This document shows positions 56,721-64,000 of a stretch of DNA of 64,000 bases, one piece after another. The position numbers and the translations under genes were made by a program. Source of the DNA: Eucalyptus grandis (Eukaryota; Streptophyta; Magnoliopsida; Myrtales; Myrtaceae); contig NC_052612.1 of assembly GCF_016545825.1 (NCBI RefSeq), forward strand, positions 48,343,738 to 48,407,737. The letters run 5' to 3'. The notes under the pieces were generated by a model that saw only the letters and a program-made list of their open reading frames with translations, was not told where the DNA came from and made no database searches. Positions within the stretch are counted from its first letter, which is position 1. Each line of letters begins with the position of its first letter.

Positions 56721-57132
56721 ATATATGTGTATATATGTATATCTGTATATATACACATATATATGTATATATAATATATATATAGCGACAGTTTTGATTT
56801 AATAGTGTTACTATAAAGTGCTGTAATTATTTATTATTTTTATATATTTTGAAACTGTAGTACATTAGAGTCGAATGAGACGATTTCCGTTGAGGCTAAG
56901 TTTTTCTCCACAAGGGTACAGTTTTGGCCTGCAAAACGACCACCCGAAAGTGGAGATACAACTACAATTCAAGAAAAGATTCAGACATTGCTCGTCCCTC
57001 CTGTGGACATTTATTAATTTAGAAGAGACAGATCAAGCACGTGCGACTGTGTTCGTTGTACGTCAGTTTCGCCCCCATTAAATACTGCAAAAGACCAAAA
57101 CGTCGAAGACGACCCACAAAGTCCGGCGCGTT
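56304..57132. other. Gene-free stretch with an AT microsatellite
   Basis: Contains an (AT)n tract with tgtg interruptions at about 56685-56785. The sequence from there to 57132 is 3' flank of the minus-strand UGT pseudogene. No gene seen. Confidence 0.6.
56685..56785. repeat. (AT)n microsatellite
   Basis: About 100 bases of ta/at dinucleotides interrupted by gtgt and gtat units. Confidence 0.9.
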
Positions 57133-58553
57133 TCACTCGCGCTTCCACGAATCGACGAGTCCGGCCAGCGCCGACCGAGACGACCCCCCGGGGCTTAGCG
57201 CGGCCTTTGCTTCTTCCTTCATGACCAGCACTCGTTCTCTCACCATCTTGCCCTCTTCACTCTCCATCAACTCTCTGACTCGCTTCTCCACCTCCTCCGA
57301 ACTCACCCACCCGTCCTCTGACTCGTCCACCGGCAGCGATTTTCGTCTCCTGCACCAGCTGCACCCTGTTGTGCCCCTGCTCCGCGTAAAGCGGCCACGC
57401 CAGCATCGGCACGCCAGCGCACACCGCCTCCAGCACCGAGTTCCACCCGCAGTGAGTCACGAACCCGCTCACCGACGGGTGGCTCAGCACCGCCACCTGC
57501 GGGGCCCATTTCTTGACCACGAGCCCCCTCTCTTTGGTACGTTCCAGAAAGCCCTCCGGAAGCAGCGACCCCAAGTCCAGGTCGGGCATCTCTGAAGTGG
57601 CGGCCTTTTGGTTCTTGCCCTTTGTCGGGCTCCGGACCACCCACAAGAACCGCTGACCGCTCCTCTCCAGCCCCGTCGCTATTTCCTTCAGCTGTTCCAC
57701 CGAGAACACGCCCAAGCTCCCGAAACACAGGAACACGACGCTCCCTCTCGACTGCGAGTCCAGCCACGTCAGAGACTCTGGTGATCTGCCGTCGTCGCCT
57801 CCCATGCTAGAGATCAGCGGCCCGATGCAGTAAAGCGGCGGAGTGGGCCCGCCGGGCACACACTCGCCGTCCCTGATGGCTCCTATGGTTCTTGGCTCGA
57901 GCTTCTCGAAGGTGTTGACTAAGATTCCGGCCGAGGTCTGCATCTTCAGGGACGAATCCAAGAATTCCTTGTAGCAATCGTCATAGCGATCCTGCAACGG
58001 CTTCGCAACATCGGAGGGCCGTATCGGCGGTGTACCGGGGACATCTATGGGGGCGTCAAAGTCTTTAACGCTTATGGCGAACTTGTCGTGAAGAGTTGGT
58101 AGGTGAAGGAAGAAATTGAGGAAACAGGCGCCCGAAGTGAAGAAATAGTAGCAGGGGATGTTGAACTCGCGCGCGACGGTGACGGCGGCGGCGCAGAAGA
58201 AGTCGATGACGAGGCCGTGAACGACGTGGTCTGTGGAGATAGAGGTGAGTGTGCGGTGGACGTTGGGGTTGTTGAGGCGGAGGAGCTCGAAGCCGAGGGT
58301 CTCGTGGTGGGGGAGGTGGTGGAGAAGTCCGGGGGAGGGTGGTGGCAGGGGAGAAGTGGAAGGCGATGGAAGGGACGGCGGCGGAGACGGAGGCGATGTA
58401 GGCGGTGGTGGGGCCGGCTTCATAAGCTTGGTTGGTGATGAGGATGTGGATGGAGAGGGAAGGGCGGTGGGTGAGGAGGAGCTTGCCGAGCTCCACCATG
58501 GAGATTAGGTGGCCGATGGCCGGCGATGGATACAGCACGATCGCTTCCTTCAT
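57133..58553 (-). pseudogene. UDP-glycosyltransferase copy 3, two frameshifts
   Basis: A group E UGT on the minus strand, start ATG at 58553 (MKEAIVLYPSPAIGHL, His15 in the catalytic position), stop at 57133. The N-terminal frame is lost near 58331-58340, where a single base is missing relative to copy 4. The central frame is open and contains VIDFFC, YYFFTSGAC, VVFLCFGSLGVFS and a full PSPG box from WAPQVAVLSHP through HCGWNS to AEQ. A second frame change near 57325-57340 separates KIA from the conserved VDESEDGWVSSEEVEKRV tail. Both sites are simple and could be sequencing errors; otherwise it is a recent pseudogene. The open frame that begins at 58423 is an artefact of the first shift. It differs clearly from UGT genes 1 and 2 and pairs with copy 4. 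Confidence 0.85.
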
Positions 58554-58640
58554 TGCTTGGGCTTGTTGATGTTCTTTTCGCACGACGTTGAAGCTCTCTG
58601 AGGCCGACTGTGTGGGGAGTGGTCTGCTCTATACTCCTGA

Positions 58641-58752
58641 CATCGAAGGGGAGTCATACAGTATGGTCCATCGAGGGGGGATCATACAGTATGGTCCATC
58701 GAGGGGGGATCACATAGTATTATCCATCGAGGGGGAATCATACAGTATGGTC
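58641..58752. repeat. Four tandem 28-bp repeats upstream of UGT copy 3
   Basis: Exactly four 28-bp units of the form catcgaggggg-atcatacag-tatggtc, with a few differences between units, about 90 bp upstream of the minus-strand ATG at 58553. They lie in the promoter or leader of UGT copy 3. Confidence 0.92.
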
Positions 58753-59841
58753 CCTCGTAATTCTAAATTTCCAATACTGTCAGATGCATGACGAAATGGC
58801 TGACGCAATTTATTTTTGTGAGGTCAAAGTATGGTATGGGCCCAATATTGTTCGGATCTAGAACGTGGAAAATGGCTGCCCGAAGGAAATATGACTGTTG
58901 AAAGCCAGTTAGATATATGTATCAGGTTCAATGAATATTTTGGTCTATAGATCATGTGGACTAGGCTCATTCCAAACACTGGCGACGTGGTCCTATAGTA
59001 AGACCCATATATATTTAATTGTTAAAATGATATAGAGAAATGATAGAGACAGTATATAACAGTCTATTATAAACCATAAAAAAAATTAATGAGAAATAAT
59101 TATAAATTATTAGGAGATGCATCTCTTTAAGAATTTATAGTTCAAAATATGCCATTATTCTAACAATAACCCAAAAACTATTATGCTAATAAAACTCAAT
59201 AATATATGATCCTCATGATTTATAGACTATATATGGAATAGCTTCTCGTTAGTTTAGGCTAGCATTTCATTTGAATCCTTCGTAAATTTGGTCATTTTGT
59301 CATCATATTTTGAGTGCTATGTTAATGATATTAAGATCTTTTACCTTTTCTTATTTTAAATGATTTGATAAAATTGTAATGATTGTTTAAACTAGTGAGA
59401 CTCCTCACGATTTTAGAAAGGACATTTTAAAAGCATTGATTGTATTGTGTCAACCAATCTCCATTCTTTAGATGGATGGTGGGGGATTCTTGATTGATTG
59501 AGGGTGACAAAGAATAGCTAAGCTCATACAACTTCTTTTTGAGAAAAATAAAGAAAAGAATCGATTTTTTGCTTTTACCAAAAAAAGAAAAAGAGAATCG
59601 ATGTTTTTGCAATTCCAACACGACAATGCGGTAGATCTCTAATCGTGACCATAATTGTAAAAGCTTGCCCAAGGGACACAGCTTCACCGACCGGGTGTAG
59701 GTGGCTGTTTGGGGCTCGACGAGAGGCTTAACAAATACTGAAGCACTTGGCTCGACAAGATTAACCCGATACAGTTAAATCAAGTTTTGTGCGGATAAAT
59801 TCTTCAAAACGAGCAAATTTCCCATGTTCTAGTCTATGCAA
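58753..59841. other. Gene-free stretch, partly internal sequence of a degraded LTR element
   Basis: The part nearest 59841 should be the start of the internal region of the minus-strand LTR element, but no gag or pol motif is recognisable. The rest is AT-rich with no supported feature. Confidence 0.45.
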
Positions 59842-59853
59842 GCTCTAATACCA
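59842..59853 (-). promoter_or_regulatory. Primer-binding site of a minus-strand LTR element
   Basis: On the minus strand TGGTATTAGAGC, one mismatch from the initiator-Met tRNA complement, two bases after the LTR end at 59856. Confidence 0.7.
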
Positions 59854-59855
59854 AA

Positions 59856-60283
59856 TGTAGGCCGTCAGAACGACAACCCAAGACCGACATAGCTAGAAGC
59901 TCGAAGATTTTTGTACCTGTTTTTAGATCCATGATTATTGAAGCAAAATGACAGCAACCCGAGTCTTTGATGTTGAAGATCTCTCCCCTATGACCCTTGA
60001 TACCCTGGCTCGATGAGATGGCCTCTCACAGTTTTTCCTTATGTGAGAGAATGGATGTATGCTTTTGAATTGCAACAATAAGAGATAGAGAAGGAACCTT
60101 AGCCTATTTATAGAATTTTGGACGGCCCCTCTCATCACCGGTCGGGCCCACTTCGACCCACACAAACCAGGCACATATTGGATTGTTAAGAAACTTTATA
60201 CCTCACTTTGTTAGATCAACTCCGTAAAACGGATAATTATAATCTTGGCCCATATCGGGAAAATTCTTAGAGGGCTATCCTCA
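59856..60283 (-). repeat. LTR (428 bp) of a degraded retroelement cutting the 3' end of UGT copy 4
   Basis: On the minus strand it starts TGAGGATAGCCC at 60283, has a TATA box TCTATAAATAGG (near 60107-60119), and ends in ...GGCCTACA before the PBS. The start abuts UGT copy 4 coding sequence at 60284. A second LTR was not found, so the element is truncated and the last ~65 codons of UGT copy 4 are lost. Confidence 0.65.
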
Positions 60284-62122
60284 TCTCCTGCACCAGCAGC
60301 ACCCTGTTGTGCCGCTGCCGAGTAGAGTGGCTGTTGTTAAAATGTGCTTCGAATTGGGTTGAACAATGAAGTCGGATCGTTAGAGTACTCAAGTCGGACT
60401 TTGAGGCGTGATATCACTTTTTTTAAGGATTTATTTGCCCCACAACGTTGCTAATGGTCACCGGCAAAAATCCTCCAGGATACAACAAAGTCTCAAATGA
60501 GAATACTAGATAGCAATTCTAGTACTTCTCCAGGATCTCTCATAAGAAACAATTAGAAACAATGGCTGTAGTTTCTCTCAAAAGAAAATAAAAAAAAAAT
60601 GAAAGAAGATATGTGTTTGATCTCAAAACAAACGTATTTATCTTTTCCTTTCGAATAGAGGCAACTCTTCAAAAGATTGCAAAAGAACAAAGACAACCTT
60701 TCGTGAAAAAGACGTCTCAAAGGTTACGTTGAAAAGATATAAAAATTCGGAATTAAATAAATAATAAATAATAAATAATTGTAACTTTTCAGCTGAACAA
60801 TCGCACTGTTTTTAAAGATTTTGTAGTTAATATTTTATATAAATAAATCCGAATTTTCTCAATAAATAAAATAATGATCGTTGGTTAATGCCAAATCTCG
60901 TCCACGTGCGCAGTCACATCTTTTCGATGTGGGACAAGGCACCTCTCAATTTGTTTTATAAACAAATTACCAACAGTGGCTACGCCAGCATTGGCACACC
61001 CGCGCACACTGCTTCAAGCACCGAGTTCGAATCCGCCCACCGAGGGTTGGCTCAGCACCTGGACCTGCGGGGCCCATTTCTTGACCACGACCCCCCTCCC
61101 TTTGGTATGTTCCAAAAAGCCCTCCGGAAGCAGGAAGGCCGAGTCTGGGTCGGGCATTGTCGACGTGGCGGCCTTTTGGTTCTTGTCCTCGGTCGGGCGA
61201 CGGACCACCCACAAGAACCGTTGACCGCTCCTCTCCAGCCCCGTGGCTATTTCCGTCAACTGTTCCACCGGGAACACGCCCAAGCCCCCGAAACACAGGA
61301 ACACGACGCTCCCTCTTGGCTGCGAGTCCAGCCACGTGAGAGATCTAGCGATCTGCCATTGTCATCTCCCTTGCTAGAGATCAGCGGCCCGATGCAGTAA
61401 AGCCGTGCAGTGGGCCCGCCGGGCACACACTCGCCGTTCAAGATGGCTCGTAAAGCTCTGGTTTTGTGCTTTTCGAAGGTGTTGACTATGATCCCGGCAG
61501 AAGTCTGCATCTCCAGGGATGAATCCAAGAAGCCCTTGTAGGCCTTGTCATAGCAATCCTGCATTGGCTTCGCAACATCAGAGGGCGGTATAGGCGGTGA
61601 GCCCGGGACATCTGTGGGGGCGTCAAAGTCTTTTAAAGTTCTTGGCAAACTTGTCGTGAAGAGTTGGGATGTAAAGGAAGAAGTTTAGGTAGCCGGCGCC
61701 CGAAGTGAAGAATCAGTTGCAGGGGATGTTGAGGTTGCGTGTGGTGGCGACAGCAGCAACGCAGAAGAAGTCGATGATGAGGCCATGAACGACATGGTTT
61801 TCGGAGATAGAGGTGAGGACGCGGCGGACATTGGGGTTGTTGAGGCGGAGGAGCTCGATGGCGAGGATCTCATAGTTGGGGGAGGTGGTGGAGAAGTCCG
61901 GGGGTAGGGTGGTGGCAGGGAAGTAGTGGAAGGCAATGGAGGGGACAGTGTCGGAGACAGAGGCAATGTCGGCGGTGGTGGAGCCAGCGTCGTAGGCTTG
62001 GTTGGCGCTGAGGATGTGGATGGAGAGGGAAGGGCAGGGGGTGAGGAGGAGCTTGCCGAGCTCCACCAAGGCGAGAGGTGGCTGATGGCCGGTGAAGGAT
62101 ACAGCACGATTGCTTCCTTCAT
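60284..62122 (-). pseudogene. UDP-glycosyltransferase copy 4, heavily disrupted
   Basis: The minus-strand ATG at 62122 gives MKEAIVLYPSPAIS; the catalytic His is kept but a Gly is changed. Breaks: a one-base loss near 62070-62080; TGA in the YYFFTSG region near 61710; frame changes near 61640 and 61345; a deletion in the PSPG box that removes most of VTHCGWN (near 61020-61030); a solo LTR at 60332-60975 between GVPMLA and the AEQ end of the box; and loss of everything after LLVQE at 60284. The nearest relative is copy 3. Acceptor and activity are not applicable to a dead copy. Confidence 0.9.
60332..60975 (-). mobile_element. Solo LTR (644 bp) inside the PSPG box of UGT copy 4
   Basis: TGTTG...CAACA ends with a perfect 5-bp target duplication GTGGC (60327-60331 and 60976-60980). 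On the minus strand it has TTGTCCCACATCGA near its start, a phrase common in plant copia LTRs. No internal region. It interrupts UGT coding sequence that is contiguous in copy 3. Confidence 0.9.
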
Positions 62123-63382
62123 TGTTTGGGTTTTGTTGGTGTTGCTGGAACGACGATGGAGCTCCCTGAGACCGAGGGTTTTGGTGAGATTGGTTTGTTT
62201 CTTTTTAGTCTGGTTCACAATTAGTCTTCTCGAGATCGAAGTACATTTGATGCGTGAGGGAACGGCTGACACAATCAATTGAAAATTTACTTATGTGAGG
62301 TTAAAGTATCGGCCCGATAGAGCTTGAAACATGGAGAAATTTTGATATGAGTGCAATGTATATAATAAAATTGGATCTGGAATATTGTATATACACAACT
62401 ATTTTCAATAAAGCTTTGAATCAAATAGCATCTCTTTGGAAACATTTATATCGATTAACGCACATGTCGGGTAAAAACAGAAAATGACTAGGAATTGTTT
62501 ATATGAAATGCGATAAAGAAAAATCAGTTATAATATTATGAAGTACAAATATATTATTACGTTATTGATGATTATAATGCAATTGAAGATGTAATTTGTA
62601 ATGCATTTCTTATATATATTATTTAATTTCTAAGGACGCTTAGGAATTACTTTTCGGCCAGTTCAATAATCAATCATAGTGAATCATAAGCTAAACATCG
62701 TCATTAAAGATTTTGCTAAATTTCATAATCATTCAAGTAAGAGATAAGTGCATTGGAAAACTTAAAATTTATAACTAGTCTTAAAACTTTCAAAAAAATA
62801 CAATCAAATCCTAAAACAAGTGATAATTGCTGTGATTGGTGTAATCGAGGCATCCATTAACATTTAGACAAATTAGTTTGAGTTTCACATCTGCTTTTTC
62901 CGAGCAGAATAATCAGTGGGGAAGCACTTCTTTGAATTTTCAGCTACGTCATTTTCTATCTCTACTTTTACTCGGTCAAAAGTAGGACCAGAGTCGGTAG
63001 AAGGCGATGGCGAGAAATGAGTCATTTTTTGCCTCACATATTTCGCGGAGATGTCTAGAATCCACGGTTGTTGAAGAAGGATGGAGTGTCGGAGTCAAAC
63101 TGAGAAGTAGAAAATCTGAAGGGTGGGCCCCCGTACACGTGAATCGACCAGAAGTCGAATGTGAACTGCTTGGCACTTGTCAAGTGTGCAATATTTTCCT
63201 GAGAAAATATTACGTGCATTTGTGTGCACTGCCAGCGTAACCAAAAAGAAAGGACGCAAGCTTCCGACACGTATTCAAGTGGGGCCGAAACTATCATTAC
63301 AACACTCTATAGTCAAAAGCCATGACTCACCAATAATCTCCCTCCCTCCCTCTCGAACAGTATAGGCCAAAAATCGAATCTC
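62123..63382. other. Gene-free stretch between UGT copy 4 and the C2-domain fragment
   Basis: AT-rich up to about 62960, then more mixed. It contains the upstream region of UGT copy 4. ORFs of 66-80 codons at 62976-63297 show no recognisable domain. Confidence 0.5.
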
Positions 63383-63406
63383 GATGCAGGTCTCTCTGGT
63401 CGGGAA

Positions 63407-63739
63407 TTGGCCGAATCGTGCGCTCGGAAGCTCATCGTGGAGGTTTGCCACACCAAGAACTTGATGCCCAAAGACGGCCAAGGCACCGCGAGTGCCTATG
63501 CCATCGTCGACTTCGACAGCCAGAAGCGGTGGATGAAGACCAAGTTCCGGGACATAAACTCGCAGTGGGACGAGCGGGTCGAGTTCCCCGTCCACGATGC
63601 AGAGTCCATGCCCTCAGAGATTCAGGAGATCAATCTCTGCAATGATAAGAAGAACGGCAAGTGCAACAGCCTCCCGGGTAAGGTGAAGATTGCTGGGAGG
63701 GGAAGGCCGTGGTTTGTCGATCAGACGAGGGCTTGGTAA
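63407..63739 (+). pseudogene. First C2 domain of an MCTP/QUIRKY-type gene, broken
   Basis: The reading frame encodes AESCARKLIVEVCHTKNLMP, DGQGTASAYAIVDFD, TKFRDINSQWDE and ESMPSEIQEINL. That is the first C2 domain of plant multiple-C2-domain transmembrane proteins, which tether ER and plasma membrane at plasmodesmata. Family members start MAESC; here the codon at 63407-63409 is TTG, so the start is lost. After GKVKIAG the sequence leaves the family pattern and stops at 63739. The other C2 domains and the C-terminal membrane region are absent. Some of the Ca-binding Asp positions remain. A frame-shifted ATG at 63384 does not rescue it. Confidence 0.78.
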
Positions 63740-64000
63740 GAGAGAGAGAAACGTGCAGGGGAGGAAAGTGACATTTAGGCCCACTTAGAGACGTGTTGGA
63801 AGTTCATGTACCTTCTTATTTGTTGCGCAATAGTTTCTCATATTTTCATCATAAGGCAAGAGAGTGGGAGAAAGCGACTCCATGTCCTTGCTTCCGACTA
63901 TGAAAAGTCAATTTGTCTTTTGGGATAGTTTTTGGCTCACCGCAACTGATTTAGATCGTTACCAAACTATATATTATAATATGACTAATCTGTGAATCAA
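63740..64000. other. No feature seen at the right edge
   Basis: Short AT-rich stretch after the C2 fragment without further MCTP coding similarity that I can see. Confidence 0.5.

Noticed and set aside
57257..58423. 388-codon ORF read as an intact shortened UGT starting MKPAPPPP
   Set aside because: The Pro-rich start is out-of-frame translation upstream of a frameshift. The true N-terminus lies in another frame from 58553.

Overview
The window is nuclear DNA of a dicot plant. It is AT-rich, the genes are sparse, and most of the sequence is plant-type mobile DNA: Sirevirus-type Ty1/copia elements, long solo LTRs, Mutator-like elements, a hAT-like element and MITEs. The recognisable host genes are family 1 glycosyltransferases with the plant PSPG box. 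The species cannot be fixed from sequence alone. No rRNA, tRNA, CRISPR or bacterial feature was seen.

Layout. 1-17998: two Sirevirus copies in tandem. The 3' half of copy A (1-4081) is followed by an LTR (4082-5032) that is joined directly to a 5'-deleted copy B (5035-17041), which ends in its own LTR (17042-17998). Copy B is split by a foldback Mutator-like element (9138-14098), itself split by a 3.6 kb solo LTR (9831-13462). 19260-33259: a 14.0 kb Pack-MULE with 1.77 kb inverted terminal arms. It carries intron-containing pieces of an ascorbate peroxidase gene, a RINGLET/DDT-type gene and a possible RIO2-type kinase gene. A hAT-like element nested in it carries an ANTH clathrin-assembly fragment. 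33407-34837: UGT gene 1, whose promoter was split by the Pack-MULE. 36357-44341: a third, truncated Sirevirus copy with a second 3.4 kb solo LTR inside its 5' LTR. 44342-49262: another LTR-like segment, a Sirevirus solo LTR and MITE remnants. 49263-50786: UGT gene 2, the one intact UGT. 57133-58553 and 60284-62122: two broken UGT copies on the minus strand; the second is cut by a solo LTR and by a further LTR with its primer-binding site. 63407-63739: a broken first C2 domain of an MCTP/QUIRKY-type gene.

How it fits together. The locus is a tandem array of group E (UGT88-like) glycosyltransferases being taken apart by transposons. Comparing the two plus-strand UGT genes shows where the Pack-MULE entered: the distal promoter block at 19.2 kb and the proximal block at 33.3 kb are one contiguous stretch in UGT gene 2.

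The least expected signal is in the two long solo LTRs. Both carry, in the inferred sense direction, an 82/83-codon ORF with the same start, the same stop, a frame-preserving indel and a clear excess of synonymous differences, which suggests selection on a small protein I do not recognise.
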